Assembly (NCBI RefSeq): GCF_046097105.1
Contig: NZ_CP175562.1
Coordinates: forward strand, 2,356,001-2,420,000
DNA length: 64,000 nucleotides
Reading direction: 5' to 3'
From: Natroniella sp046097105
GTDB lineage: Bacteria > Bacillota > Halanaerobiia > Halobacteroidales > Halobacteroidaceae
Position numbers and translations under genes: made by a program. Below the pieces are notes generated by a model. That model saw only the letters and a program-made list of their open reading frames with translations, ran no database searches and was not told the origin of the DNA. How positions within the stretch are numbered: the stretch's first letter is position 1; each line of letters starts with the position of its first letter. Shown one piece after another: positions 26,130-36,841 of this stretch.

Positions 26130-27581
26130 ACACCACTTTACAAGAAATCTAAATAATAAATACGACCAATCTCCTTTTTTGATATAATATCTTCGACCAA
26201 GAAGAATCAAGAAAGGAGAATCAGTCGCATGAATATTATATCAAATAATCAAAATAGTGTCTACTCTATCATCAAAAAATTTGCTAATTATTATCGTGAT
26301 CTTTTCACTAAGAAGTCTTTTAAGATGTTCTTTTGGATTATAATTTCAATCATAAACTTTGATAAAATTCATTCTCTTAGATTCATTTGGAATAATTTCA
26401 TCTCTAAGCATATGAATAGTAGCCTAAATTCCTTATATTACTTTTTCTCATATAGCAAATGGAGCTTAGAAAGCATGATGAAGAGAACAGTAAATTTAAC
26501 TTTCAATATTATTCCAGAAGAACTTGAAAGTGAAAAAGTATTTCTAATTATTGATGATATTCTTCAAGAGAAATTTGGTAATAAATTCGCTGGTCATAAT
26601 AGTTTTTTTGATCATGTTAGGCGTAATAATAGTAGCTATTTAAAAGGTAACACTTTCGTTTGTTTAGCTATATCTATACCTGTTTCTCAATCAGAGGATG
26701 GTATTGAATATAAAACAATCCCAATTGGTTTTAGGTTATATAAAAAAGATAAAAGTAAGCTAACTATTGCTAAAGAGCTAATAGATAACATTATAAAATT
26801 ACTCAATGATAAAAGTGTCACTCTCCTTTGTGATTCATGGTATACCAAAGGTGATATTCTTAGTTGTGTTAAGGATCATGATAACCTAAAACTTATTGGT
26901 GCTGTTCGCCATGATACTGCTATCTTTGAATTACCTCCTCCACCAAATGGTAAAAGAGGAAGGAATCCTATCTATGGTAAAAAGTTAAACATTAAAGAAT
27001 TAGACTACGAAAAAAATGGCGATTATTATCGAGCAACTAAACTGGTTAAAACAAGATTATTCAGAGATAAAACTATAGAAATTATGGTCACAGTAAAAGA
27101 TATTGATGATTTTAAAAATCCTAGGGTATTCATTAATACTAATCCTAAAGAGTGTAAATTAGAAAAATTATCAAAACCAAAAGTTAGCAAAAAAGAGATG
27201 ATGGTTTTGCTATTGGTTCTTTTACTGATTATGAAATACGCTGGGGTATTGAAGTTATATTTTATGAATTAAAAACATTTTGGTCTTTTGGTAATTATAT
27301 GGTTCGTACAGAGCAAAGTATAGAAACATATATTAATCTTTTGGGATTAGTCTATACTTTTGTAAAGATTCTTCCCTTTTGGGTAGAAGAATTTAATGAA
27401 TTAAATTCTTTAAGTCCTCAAGAAATAAAATCCCAGTTAGCCCTTTATATTAGGGAAGAGTTAATTTTAGATAGTTTCGTGTCTAAGCTCGAAAGCACAA
27501 AAATATATTCTGTTTTAAAGAGTAGTTTAAGTTGCTTTATTGATAAAAGAAAAGCTGCTTAGTAAAGTTGTAAAGTGGTGT
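26130..27581 (+). mobile_element. Insertion sequence A, YREK-type DDE, 1452 bp
   Basis: Ends carry the 14-bp inverted repeat ACACCACTTTACAA (26130-26143 and, inverted, 27568-27581). A 6-bp direct duplication AATTAA flanks it (26124-26129 and 27582-27587). It contains one transposase gene with an apparent -1 frameshift. It is inserted near the 5' end of the chemoreceptor gene. Confidence 0.92.
26229..27562 (+). CDS. Transposase of IS A, two frames joined by a -1 shift
   Basis: The first frame, 26229 to 27272, carries an N-terminal helical region and the first catalytic Asp (FLIIDDILQEKFG) and second Asp (LLCDSWYTKGD). The C-terminal part with the YREK signature (YEIRWGIEVIFYELK) and the stretch to 27562 lie in the -1 frame. 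The switch falls at an A6 run in AGC-AAA-AAA-GAG near 27189-27197. It is either programmed -1 slippage on the homopolymer or a single-base mutation. Together they would give about 440 aa. GAAAGGAG precedes the ATG. The type is IS4/IS701-like; the exact family was not determined. Confidence 0.85.
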
Positions 27582-27703
27582 AATTAAAGAGAAGTCAAAG
27601 TTATCAGGCACCTTTCTTTCTAAAATGAGTATAATCAAACAGTTACGTTTTGGTTTTGGAACTCTACTATTATTGATTATTTTTAGTGGAAGAATTATCT
27701 TCT

Positions 27704-29151
27704 ATCACTATCGTTGCATTGTTAAAAAATATAGATTTACTAACTCAACCAAATCAAATTAGTAATCAAAAATTTATAACTTAGTAGACTTTTCAAAGTA
27801 ATAATTACTTTGAAAGTAGTCATTGTTCTATATTAAAAGTAAAATATAGAATATATTTCTAGATGAAAGCCTATTAACCTAGGTTTTAGATAATAAAATT
27901 TTATCAACTACTGTTAATCCATCTATTCCAATTGAAATCATTTGTTGTAACTGAACAAATGGAATACTTTATCTTTCTAGTGAGCTTAAGTAAACTTCCT
28001 TTGAATTCAGATTCTTTTTCAAGTAATTTTAAAATTAAAAATAAGATTACAGCACTATAAATTTGTGTTAAAACAGCATTTTTATTTTGTCCAAAGAAGC
28101 TCTTTATTTTTAGATGCTGCTTGATCCATTTAAAAAATAACTCTATTTGCCACCGTTTTTTATACAGATAAGCTATTACATGAGCGTCCAAATCAAAGCG
28201 ATTAGTTAAAATATCAATGGTTTTTTCATTGCCATTTCGATCAGTTGTTTTTACTTTAACTAATCTTATTTCCTGTTTCATTCTAGTTTTTGAAGTATGA
28301 TCACCTAGCATTATATCAGCATCTAATATAACATTTGCTTCTTTATCTTTGGCATTTAAATCTAAAAATCTAATGATTTCAATTTTAGTATTAGATTTTG
28401 CTCTAGTTACAAAATAGATATCATTATCTATAAACTCATCAAACTTTTGATACTTTATATAAGCTCTATCAAAGAGATAAGTATAGCTAGGGTTAAAGGT
28501 CAGATTATCAAATATTTCTTTGTCATGAATTATAGCATCGCTTATTATTATATTTTCTGGGGCATTAGTATTCAAATCATATAAAGTATGAAGTTTAATT
28601 CCACCTTTAGTGCTTCTAAATTTAGCCCAAGGAAATAATGACAAACATAAACTTATAGTTGAAGAATCTAAGATTTTCACAAAACCAATTTCTTTTAAAG
28701 TTTCTTGAAGCCCTTTATTAGCGTTAAGCTTATCAAATAGGTGTTGGAAAATTTCAAAGAATATCTCATGAGGTCTACTTTCATTTTTACGAGATAACTG
28801 AGATTTGCTTATTTTAGGTAATGTTCTATTTAGTTGATTATTATTTTCTAAATCACAAATAAAATCTTCTAGACTTTCTTTTTTAGTAAGATGAAAATAA
28901 AGTAGGTATAATAGATGAACTTCTGTTGTTAATTTATGAACCTTATAATCTGAGTTATATTTATCAATTAGACCTTTCAAAAAGTTTCTATCAATAACAT
29001 CTAGAAGTTTAGTCAAAAGTATGGTACAATTATTCATGATTTCATCTCCTTTGATTTCATGGATTTTGTACTGGGGGGTACGTATCCATTTAATCAAAGG
29101 AGTTTTATTTTTTCAAGAACTTTTTATAAAAAACGATGCAACGCTAGTGAT
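27704..29151 (-). mobile_element. Insertion sequence B, IS4-like, 1448 bp
   Basis: Imperfect inverted ends ATCACTATCGTTGCATTGTT (27704) and ATCACTAGCGTTGCATCGTT (from 29151, reverse strand) differ at two positions. A 5-bp duplication CTTCT flanks it (27699-27703, 29152-29156). It holds one intact transposase on the minus strand and is inserted in the same chemoreceptor gene as IS A. Confidence 0.92.
27904..29037 (-). CDS. IS4-family transposase of IS B
   Basis: 377 aa. DDE residues are visible: D in [12 protein letters not shown] in [10 protein letters not shown], and E in the YREK block [19 protein letters not shown] (Y-x2-R-x3-E-x6-K), the IS4 family signature. I start at ATG 29037, which has AAAGGAGATG just upstream; a longer frame from 29097 has no ribosome site. 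The gene is intact and could be active. Confidence 0.93.
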   Translation of the reverse strand: MNNCTILLTKLLDVIDRNFLKGLIDKYNSDYKVHKLTTEVHLLYLLYFHLTKKESLEDFICDLENNNQLNRTLPKISKSQLSRKNESRPHEIFFEIFQHLFDKLNANKGLQETLKEIGFVKILDSSTISLCLSLFPWAKFRSTKGGIKLHTLYDLNTNAPENIIISDAIIHDKEIFDNLTFNPSYTYLFDRAYIKYQKFDEFIDNDIYFVTRAKSNTKIEIIRFLDLNAKDKEANVILDADIMLGDHTSKTRMKQEIRLVKVKTTDRNGNEKTIDILTNRFDLDAHVIAYLYKKRWQIELFFKWIKQHLKIKSFFGQNKNAVLTQIYSAVILFLILKLLEKESEFKGSLLKLTRKIKYSICSVTTNDFNWNRWINSS

Positions 29152-30550
29152 CTTCTATAATAATTACCACATTAATAATCAAATTGAAGAATTAAATCAG
29201 AGAATAATTCCAGTAGTAGAGATTAATGAAGAAATTATTCAGGAGTTGAATCAAAGGGAAAATAATATTTATCGTTGGCAAGCAGGTTTAGGGCCTTTAG
29301 ATTTAGAGCAAGGAAGATTAGAAGATAGTTTTAGAAGGCTAGAAGAGCAGATAGAGGATCCAGATTTAGTTGGAGTTATAGATGACCTTTATCAATCCAA
29401 TAATGAGCTAGAAGAAATTCAAAATTTATACTCTTCTGAAGCAAATTCTACAGAAAGAGGTAATATTTTATCTAACATAAGATGGCTAAATTATAGAATT
29501 AATCACCTTAATACTCGCTTAAGCAATTATAATTGGGGTAGGTTGGATAATACAGCAGATTATATTCTTTATACTTCCAAGCAAGGTAGAAATATTGTCA
29601 TAATTTTAACTTTAGTTAGTCTTATAATTGGCGTTAGTATAGGTCTTCTTATTAACCGTGGTGTTAATAAGATAACATCTAATGTACAGGATAAGACTTT
29701 TGATACTTCAACTAAGATAGAGGAGGTATCTAGTTCTGCTCAGAATATGAAGAAGATCGCTGATGAGGTGAATGATGATTTAACTAAAGCAGTAGCTACG
29801 ATTCAAAATTTAGCTGTTGGAAATGATGAAGTAGCAAAAGCAAGTAATGAGGTATCAATTTCTATTCAAGAAGTATCTAAGAGGATAGAGCAGTTATCTA
29901 GTCAGTCAGAGGTTATTTCTCAGGCTGGTCATAATACTTATCAGATAATTAAAGAAGCAAATGATGGTATTGAGATGGTAGAGGAATCTATAAATAATAT
30001 TGTTGAAGTAATTCAAGAATTAGATCAAAGTATTGATAAGATTGGTAATATTCCCGATGAGATTATAAAAATAGCAGACCAGACTAATTTATTAGCCTTA
30101 AATGCAGCAATTGAAGCTGCAAGGGCAGGAGAAGATGGACAAGGATTTACAGTAGTAGCAGAAGAGGTTAAAGGTTTAGCAGATGAAAGTATTCAAGCAA
30201 CTAAAGAAGTGCAGTCTATTATCTCTGAAGTGGAAAAGGCATCAAATAAGGTAATATCAGCAATGATTACAGGAGATGGCTTAAAGAATAAGAGTATAGT
30301 AGATACTTTTGCTAAGGTTAAAGAATTGTTTAAAGAAGTTAGCAATAATATGGATGATGTTATTGAATCTACTGAAGTTCAAGTTACTGCTACCCAAGAG
30401 ATAAGTGCTTTATCTCAACAGATTTCAGCTTCTAGTGAAGAAGTTGTAGCTCAGACTCAAGAATCTTTAAGTTCAACTGAGAATCTAACTGAGTTAATAG
30501 AAGAGGTTAATAACCTAAATGCTAAATTATACTTAGAGATTAAGGAGTAG

Positions 30551-30761
30551 GTTAAAGAGTCTCAAGAGCAACAAAGCTTAATTGAGCAGGTAATAAAAAT
30601 AAATCAAAGACTGAATTAGTTTTAAGATATTCTATCGAGATGGTTATTTTTAAAGATAGAGATTGATGGAGGACTTATTACAGCACTAGAAGATGGTGAT
30701 ATTATTCCGAAGCGATAAATTTAAATTAAGGTATATTAATTATTAATTATGAGGTGATAAG
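30551..30761 (+). other. Gap with decayed coding remnants
   Basis: Codons continue in the chemoreceptor frame to a second TAG at about 30617-30619. A short open stretch ending DGGLITALEDGDIIPKR and TAA (30716-30718) follows. Neither has a start signal of its own. I see no RNA gene or terminator. Confidence 0.4.
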
Positions 30762-32483
30762 ATGCTAAAAAGTCAGCAGTTAAGGAAAATAGGGCCGGAG
30801 ATAGATGCTTTACGACTAGGAACAGGTTGGAAAGAAGAAGAGCTGTCTCAACCTCAAATTTTAGTAGATAGTACTTATGGGGCAAGCCATCCTGGAAGTG
30901 TTCACTTGGATCAAGTGGTTGCTAAAATATCTGAAGGCATCAAAAAAGTAAATGCTAAACCAGCAGAATTTACTGTAACTGATATTTGTGATGGAGTAGC
31001 ACAGGGTCATGATGGGATGAATTATTCTTTAGTCTCTCGAGAGATGATTGCTAATATGGTAGAGATTCATGCGTTGGCCCATCCTTATGACGGAGTGGTT
31101 TTATCCTCCTCTTGTGATAAGGCCATTCCTGCTCATTTGATGGCAGCAGCTAGAGTGAATATGCCAACAATTCATGTACCAGGTGGTACTATGAGTCCAG
31201 GTAAAGGTGGTTTGACTTTAGAGAAGGTTGGAACTTATGCTGTTCAATTAGAACGGGGAGAGATCAGTGAAGAGGAATTTACAAAGATACAGGCAGAAGC
31301 TTGCCCTAACTGTGGTTCTTGTCAGTTTATGGGGACGGCTAATACAATGCAGGTGATTGCTGAAGCGTTAGGTTTAGCTTTACCTGGCTCTGCTTTGGCT
31401 CCTACTCAAGATGAGATAGTTAATAATTTTGCTCATAAAGCAGGAGTGCAGATTTTAGATTTAATTGAGAAGGATATTAAGCCTAGTGATATTTTGACTA
31501 AAGAATCTTTTGAAAATGCAATTGTTCTTCATGCAGCAGTAGCAGGTTCAACTAATGCTTTATTACATCTGCCAGCAATTGCTCATGAAGCTGGAATTGA
31601 AATTGAACCAGAATTATTTGATCAAATTCATCGTAAAACTCCTTATTTAGCTAATGTAATTCCAAGTGGCCAGTATGCTTGTGAGTTCTTATGGTATGCA
31701 GGTGGAGTTCCAGCAATAATGGAAGAACTTAAAGAGTTATTGCACCTTGATGTGATGACAGTGACAGGTAAAACTTTAGGTCAAAATTTAGCTGAACTTA
31801 AAGAAGATGGCTTCATTGAAGAGTGCCAAGTTCAGTTTAAAGAAAATTATGATTTAAAGGTAAGTGATGTATTAAAAGGTAGAGAAGAGCCTTTGTCAGA
31901 TGAAGGGGCAGTAGCTATCTTAACAGGAAATTTGGCCCCTGAGGGAGCAGTTGTTAAACACTCAGCAGTTGCAAAAGAGATGCATCAGCATGTTGGCCCA
32001 GCGCGGGTCTTTGATTGCGAAGAGGATGCTAAAGAGGCAATTATTACTAGAGAGATTGAACCAGGCGATGTAATCTTTATTCGTTATGAAGGGCCAAAAG
32101 GTAGCGGAATGCCTGAGATGTTCTATACAACAGAAGCACTTGCTTCTGACCCTGAATTGGTATCTACAACAGCATTGATTACAGATGGTCGCTATTCTGG
32201 AGCTACTAGAGGGCCAGCAATTGGCCATCTTTCACCAGAAGCAGCTGCTGGCGGGCCAATAGCATTAGTAGAAGATGGAGATTTAATCAAGATTGATATT
32301 TCTGCTCGAAGATTAGAAGTTGTAGGGATAGCAGGGGAAGAAGCTGATCCAGAAAAGATAGCTAAGACTTTGGCTCAACGGAAGGAAGAATGGATAAAAC
32401 CAGATTTAGGGGCTAAAAGAGGTGTGTTGGCCCAATATGCTAAATTAGCAACTTCCCCAATGAAGGGGGGCTATATGGGGTAA
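30762..32483 (+). CDS. IlvD/Edd family dehydratase
   Basis: 573 aa iron-sulfur dehydratase. Three cysteines expected for the cluster are in DICDGVAQGHDG, SSSCDKAIPA and CPNCGSCQFMGTANTM. Other blocks are YSLVSREMIANMVE and PSGQYACEFLWYAGGVP. Annotation as dihydroxy-acid dehydratase (valine/isoleucine synthesis) is possible, but no other ilv gene is near and the usual CNAGMYT-type wording is altered. An aldonate dehydratase feeding the upstream KDG pathway is an alternative. It is monocistronic, with GAGGTGATAAG before the ATG. Confidence 0.85.
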   Translation: MLKSQQLRKIGPEIDALRLGTGWKEEELSQPQILVDSTYGASHPGSVHLDQVVAKISEGIKKVNAKPAEFTVTDICDGVAQGHDGMNYSLVSREMIANMVEIHALAHPYDGVVLSSSCDKAIPAHLMAAARVNMPTIHVPGGTMSPGKGGLTLEKVGTYAVQLERGEISEEEFTKIQAEACPNCGSCQFMGTANTMQVIAEALGLALPGSALAPTQDEIVNNFAHKAGVQILDLIEKDIKPSDILTKESFENAIVLHAAVAGSTNALLHLPAIAHEAGIEIEPELFDQIHRKTPYLANVIPSGQYACEFLWYAGGVPAIMEELKELLHLDVMTVTGKTLGQNLAELKEDGFIEECQVQFKENYDLKVSDVLKGREEPLSDEGAVAILTGNLAPEGAVVKHSAVAKEMHQHVGPARVFDCEEDAKEAIITREIEPGDVIFIRYEGPKGSGMPEMFYTTEALASDPELVSTTALITDGRYSGATRGPAIGHLSPEAAAGGPIALVEDGDLIKIDISARRLEVVGIAGEEADPEKIAKTLAQRKEEWIKPDLGAKRGVLAQYAKLATSPMKGGYMG

Positions 32484-32524
32484 ATTAATTGTGAAAAAAA
32501 CTTTGATTAAAACTTAACATAAAC

Positions 32525-32553
32525 TTGACACCCAATACTTTCTCTGTTAATAT
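32525..32553 (+). promoter_or_regulatory. Sigma-A promoter of glnA
   Basis: TTGACA (32525-32530), 17-base spacer and TAATAT (32548-32553). Confidence 0.8.
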
Positions 32554-32595
32554 TAACACATATAAATTTAAAATGAAATTCAAGGAGGAAGTAGT

Positions 32596-33930
32596 GTGAG
32601 TAAGTTGAGTAAGGATGATGTATTACAACAGGCCAAAGAACTGAATGTTAAATTTATCAGATTACAATTTACTGATATTTTAGGGGTTATTAAGAATGTA
32701 GCGATTACGCTTGAACAATTAGAAGAAGCACTAGATGGAGAAGTTATGTTCGATGGGTCATCAATTGATGGCTTTACTCGGATTCAAGAATCTGATATGT
32801 ATTTAAAACCAGATTATGATACATTTACGGTCTTTCCGTGGAGACCGAAGGTTGGAGGTTCAGTGGCTCGTTTGATCTGTGATGTTTATACTACAGATGG
32901 AAAGCCGTTTACAGGTGGGCCAAGGAATGTCTTGAAGAAGGTTTTGAAAGAAGCAGAAGAGATGGGTTATACAATGTATGTTGGCCCGGAGCCAGAGTTT
33001 TTCTTGTTTGAGAAGGATGAAAATGGAGCACCAACGACAATTACTAATGATCAAGGTGGTTATTTCGATTTAGGGCCATCGGACTTAGGTCAAGATACTA
33101 GACGAGATATTGTCTTAGCACTAGAGAAGATGGGTTTTAATGTAGAAGCTTCTCACCATGAAGTAGCACCTGGTCAACATGAAATTGACTTTAAGTATTC
33201 CGATGCTCTAACGGCAGCAGACAATATTGCTACCTTTAGGTTTGTTACTAAAGCAATTGCTAATGAGCATGATTTACATGCTACTTTTATGCCTAAGCCG
33301 ATCTTTGGTGAGGCAGGTTCAGGGATGCATATGAATCAATCTCTATTTAAGGGCCAAGAGAATGCTTTTTATGATCCAGATGATCGATTGGGTTTAAGTC
33401 AGGTTGCTTATTATTATATTGGTGGATTAATTAAGCACGCTAAGGCAATGACAGCAATTACTAATCCAACTGTCAACTCTTATAAACGCTTAGTACCTGG
33501 GTATGAAGCACCAGTTTATATTGCTTGGTCAGCCTCTAATCGAAGTGCATTGGTTAGGATTCCAGATGCTAAAGGTTTAGGGACAAGGGTTGAGTTGAGA
33601 AATCCTGATCCTTCTGCCAATCCTTATTTAGCCACAGCTGTGATGTTGAAGGCAGGATTAGATGGGATTAAAAATAAGATCGAGCCTCCTAAAGAGGTTA
33701 TTGATAATATATATGATATGAATAAATGTGAAAAAGAAGATGCTTGTATTGATAGTTTACCAGGAGATATTAATGTAGCAGTGCAGTATTTATTACGGGA
33801 TGAAGTGATTAAAGAAGCATTAGGAGAGCATGTACTTAACCGTTTTGTAGAAGCTAAGCAGATAGAATGGGATGTCTATCGAACTCAGGTTCATCAGTGG
33901 GAATTAGATCAGTATTTAAAGGTCTTTTAA
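32596..33930 (+). CDS. glnA: Glutamine synthetase type I
   Basis: 444 aa, the size of the Firmicutes GSI-alpha type. N-terminal [21 protein letters not shown]-site [16 protein letters not shown] [13 protein letters not shown], and [31 protein letters not shown] are all present. It condenses glutamate and ammonia with ATP. The start is GTG with AAGGAGGAAG upstream, a near-consensus promoter 40 bases before it, and a terminator behind. No glnR or GlnK gene is adjacent, so control is not evident. Confidence 0.96.
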   Translation: MSKLSKDDVLQQAKELNVKFIRLQFTDILGVIKNVAITLEQLEEALDGEVMFDGSSIDGFTRIQESDMYLKPDYDTFTVFPWRPKVGGSVARLICDVYTTDGKPFTGGPRNVLKKVLKEAEEMGYTMYVGPEPEFFLFEKDENGAPTTITNDQGGYFDLGPSDLGQDTRRDIVLALEKMGFNVEASHHEVAPGQHEIDFKYSDALTAADNIATFRFVTKAIANEHDLHATFMPKPIFGEAGSGMHMNQSLFKGQENAFYDPDDRLGLSQVAYYYIGGLIKHAKAMTAITNPTVNSYKRLVPGYEAPVYIAWSASNRSALVRIPDAKGLGTRVELRNPDPSANPYLATAVMLKAGLDGIKNKIEPPKEVIDNIYDMNKCEKEDACIDSLPGDINVAVQYLLRDEVIKEALGEHVLNRFVEAKQIEWDVYRTQVHQWELDQYLKVF

Positions 33931-33946
33931 CTTAAGAAAAAAAGAG

Positions 33947-33990
33947 CATTCTTTCTGACAGAATTTAAAATTGTCAGAGAGGATGTTTTT
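33947..33990 (+). terminator. Terminator of glnA
   Basis: A 14-bp stem with G-T wobbles (33947-33960 with 33972-33985) and T tract. Confidence 0.85.
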
Positions 33991-34141
33991 ATTTTTAAGA
34001 AATTTAAATAAAATAATCAACCTTAGCTTAGTCTTAGTCTATACTCGAAGGTTTTTTGGTTGATAGTAAAAAAATTTGATCCTTAGAAAAGAATTTTATA
34101 AACTAAGAGATAAACTAATTAATGAAGGAGTCAATTTAAAT

Positions 34142-35290
34142 ATGATCTATTTAAATAATGCTGCTACAACATGGCCTAAACCGGAGCAGGTCTATCAAGA
34201 AGTGGATAATTTTTTTAGAAAGTTTGGAATGAACCCTGCTCGAACAGGTAGAGCAGGAATGACTGAGGTTGAAAGAATGGTCTTTGCAGTTAGAGAAAAG
34301 GTAGCTAATTTTTTTAATATCGAAGACTCTTCACGAGTCATCTTTACCTCTGGTGCTACTGAATCATTGAATTTGGCGATTAAAGGTCTATTAAAATCAG
34401 GAGATCATGTAATTACTACCTGTTTTGAGCACAATTCGGTATTGCGACCATTAAAGAAATTAGAAGAGAAACGAGGAATTGAATTATCAGTAGTTGACCT
34501 CAATCATGCTGGAGAGTTGGACTTAGTTCAGCTAGAAAAAGAGGTTAAGCATAATACGAAGTTGATTGTGACTACTCATGCTTCTAATGTAACTGGAAGA
34601 ATGGTAGACATAGAGAAAATAGCTCAAATAGCTACCAAAAATAATCTAATTTATCTACTTGATGCTGCTCAAACAGCAGGCGTTTTTTCCCTTGGTTTAT
34701 CAAATTTTAAGATAGATTTGTTGGCTGTACCAGGCCATAAGTACTTATATGGTCCACCAGGAATAGGTGTGTTGTATCTTGCTGAAGGGATTGAGCTCGA
34801 TACTTTGTTAGAAGGGGGAACGGGAAGCAATTCTTTAGCTACTTTCCAGCCTGAACTTTTGCCTGATAGATTTGAAAGTGGGACTGCTAATATAACTGGA
34901 ATTGCAGGTTTGGGAGCAGGAATTGATTTTGTGAAAAGGATTGGTATTGATAAGATCAGAAAGAAAGAATTAACACTAACATCTTACTTATTAGAGGAGT
35001 TACAAGCTATTTCTGAGGTGATAATTTATGGATTAAAGACTACTAAAGATCGAGCTCCAGTAGTGGCCTTTAACCTTAGAGATAAAGATTCAGCGGAGGT
35101 TGGTCATCTCTTACAACAAAAGTATGGTATTATTGTTCGTAGTGGATTGCATTGCGCCCCTGTAATTCATCACAGGCTAGGAACAGATGAGCAAGGGATG
35201 GTCAGGGTTAGCTTTGGTTATTTTAATACACAACAGGATGTGGAGCAGCTACTTGTTGCGTTGAAAGAAATAGTTTCTGAAAGGCTCTGA
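34142..35290 (+). CDS. Cysteine desulfurase / selenocysteine lyase-type enzyme
   Basis: 382 aa PLP-dependent class V aminotransferase fold. MIYLNNAATTWPKP at the start, PLP lysine in PGHKYLYGPPGIGVLYL, and the persulfide-type Cys in VRSGLHCAPVIHH (group II, CsdB/SufS-like). I start at ATG 34142, 11 bases after GAAGGAG; an earlier in-frame codon lacks a ribosome site. It heads the selenium cluster, 134 bases before selA, so delivering selenium from selenocysteine or via a perselenide to SelD is a reasonable role. Sulfur transfer remains possible. Confidence 0.9.
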   Translation: MIYLNNAATTWPKPEQVYQEVDNFFRKFGMNPARTGRAGMTEVERMVFAVREKVANFFNIEDSSRVIFTSGATESLNLAIKGLLKSGDHVITTCFEHNSVLRPLKKLEEKRGIELSVVDLNHAGELDLVQLEKEVKHNTKLIVTTHASNVTGRMVDIEKIAQIATKNNLIYLLDAAQTAGVFSLGLSNFKIDLLAVPGHKYLYGPPGIGVLYLAEGIELDTLLEGGTGSNSLATFQPELLPDRFESGTANITGIAGLGAGIDFVKRIGIDKIRKKELTLTSYLLEELQAISEVIIYGLKTTKDRAPVVAFNLRDKDSAEVGHLLQQKYGIIVRSGLHCAPVIHHRLGTDEQGMVRVSFGYFNTQQDVEQLLVALKEIVSERL

Positions 35291-35424
35291 AAGGCATTGG
35301 ATAATGAATAATGAATATTGAATAATGAGTAGTGAGAAAAAATAGACCAGAAAGACTTTTGCTTTTTAACTATTAAATATTCAATGTTAAGTATTATCTC
35401 TACTTTAATTGAAAGGAGGCAACA

Positions 35425-36831
35425 ATGAAACAAGAAATCTTACGCCAAATACCTGCTGTCAATGATCTGTTGAATGCTGAATTAGGAGAGAAATTAATTG
35501 AAGATTATTCACATCAATTAGTGGTTGATGCTATTCGAGAGATAACAGCTGAGATTAGAGAAGAAGTATTAGCTATTGCTGAAGAGGATTTAGAGGTAAT
35601 GGAGTTTGACTTATCTTCTAGATCAATTCTACTCCAAGTAGAAGAGCATTTACAAGGGAAAGATCGATTGATTTTATCTCCTGCGATTAATGCTACTGGA
35701 GTTGTGCTCCATACTAATTTGGGTCGTTCCTTATTATCTGATAAGGCTCAACAAGCAGTGCTTGATGTAGCTGATAATTATTCAACCTTGGAAGTAGATG
35801 TAGATACAGGAAAGCGTGGTTCTCGATATAATAATATTAAAGAGATCTTAGCTGAATTGACCGGTGCTGAAGATTGCTTAGTGGTTAATAATAATGCTGC
35901 TGCTGTTTTATTGGCTTTAAGTAGTCTGGCTGATGGTCAAGAAGTGATAATTTCGCGGGGACAACTGGTAGAGATAGGTGGTTCATTTAGGATACCAGAT
36001 GTGATGGAGCGAAGTGGAGCTAAGCTGGTAGAGGTAGGTAGTACCAATAAGGCCCATCTACGTGATTATCAACAAGCTATTACAGAGGAGACAGCTTTAT
36101 TATTAAGGGTACATACTAGTAATTATAAAATCTTAGGTTTTACTAAAGAAATTGAACCGCAAGAGTTGGTAGAGTTGGCCCATCAGAATGGTTTACCTGT
36201 ACTTGAGGATTTAGGTAGTGGGATCTTTGTTGATTTGACCGGTGATGGTTTAAGTTATGAACCTACAGTTCAAGATAGTCTAGAGGCTGGGGTTGATGTT
36301 GTTACCTTTAGCGGTGATAAGTTATTAGGAGGGCCACAAGCGGGAATTATTGTTGGTAAGCAAGAATATATTGAAGAGATGAGAAGTCATCCTTTAACGA
36401 GAGCATTACGGATTGATAAATTCAGTTTAGCTGCTTTAGAGGCAACCTTGAAGGAGTATCGAGATTTAGAGCGGGCCAAAGAGAGAATTCCAACTTTAAG
36501 AATGCTAACAACTCCGCCAACAGCTCTAAGAAAGAAAGCTGAAGAGTTATTGGGCCAACTATCTAAAGTAGTTTCAGAGTCTTTTAAGTTAGAGTTGAGA
36601 GAGGGTATTTCAAAAGTAGGTGGAGGTTCATTTCCTTTAGAGAAGTTAACGACTTATCTGATTGAACTACAACATCAACAGCTATCAACAGAGCAGTTGG
36701 CTATGAAGTTAAGAAAGAACTATCCACCAATCTTTACTAGAGTAGCTAATGATGCTGTTATATTTGATCTGCGGACGATTCAACAGCAGGATTATCAAAT
36801 TATAGTAGAAGCAGTTGGATCTTTGCCTTAG
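35425..36831 (+). CDS. selA: L-seryl-tRNA(Sec) selenium transferase
   Basis: 468 aa, full-length bacterial SelA. Conserved blocks: NATGVVLHTNLGRSLLS, NNNAAAVLLAL and the PLP lysine in FSGDKLLGGPQAGIIVG. It converts Ser-tRNA(Sec) to Sec-tRNA(Sec) using selenophosphate from SelD. AAAGGAGGC precedes the ATG. Its stop codon TAG forms part of the selB ribosome site (TAGGAGGTG), so the two are tightly coupled. Confidence 0.97.
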   Translation: MKQEILRQIPAVNDLLNAELGEKLIEDYSHQLVVDAIREITAEIREEVLAIAEEDLEVMEFDLSSRSILLQVEEHLQGKDRLILSPAINATGVVLHTNLGRSLLSDKAQQAVLDVADNYSTLEVDVDTGKRGSRYNNIKEILAELTGAEDCLVVNNNAAAVLLALSSLADGQEVIISRGQLVEIGGSFRIPDVMERSGAKLVEVGSTNKAHLRDYQQAITEETALLLRVHTSNYKILGFTKEIEPQELVELAHQNGLPVLEDLGSGIFVDLTGDGLSYEPTVQDSLEAGVDVVTFSGDKLLGGPQAGIIVGKQEYIEEMRSHPLTRALRIDKFSLAALEATLKEYRDLERAKERIPTLRMLTTPPTALRKKAEELLGQLSKVVSESFKLELREGISKVGGGSFPLEKLTTYLIELQHQQLSTEQLAMKLRKNYPPIFTRVANDAVIFDLRTIQQQDYQIIVEAVGSLP

Positions 36832-36841
36832 GAGGTGTACT

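Larger units (their letters stand above)
26095..30550 (+). pseudogene. Methyl-accepting chemotaxis protein split by two insertion sequences
   Basis: Three exon-like pieces belong to one gene: 26095-26129, 27588-27703 and 29157-30550. Deleting both insertion sequences with one copy of each target duplication restores an open frame of ~515 aa: a signal anchor/TM1 (FGTLLLLIIF), a helical periplasmic domain starting [15 protein letters not shown]2 ([20 protein letters not shown]), and the cytoplasmic signalling domain with hairpin tip [20 protein letters not shown]. No HAMP domain is evident. The start ATG at 26095 has a GAGGTGG site. As it stands the gene is inactive, although the longest 3' piece could be expressed from IS sequence. 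The frame also continues in-register for 22 codons past its TAG at 30548. Confidence 0.9.

Noticed and set aside
30548..30550. UAG read as pyrrolysine in the chemoreceptor
   Set aside because: The gene is already broken by two insertions, chemoreceptors are not pyrrolysine proteins, and no pyl genes are in the window.
35291..35424. Possible small gene or riboswitch before selA
   Set aside because: The stretch consists of simple AT-rich repeats without start, ribosome site or conserved fold.
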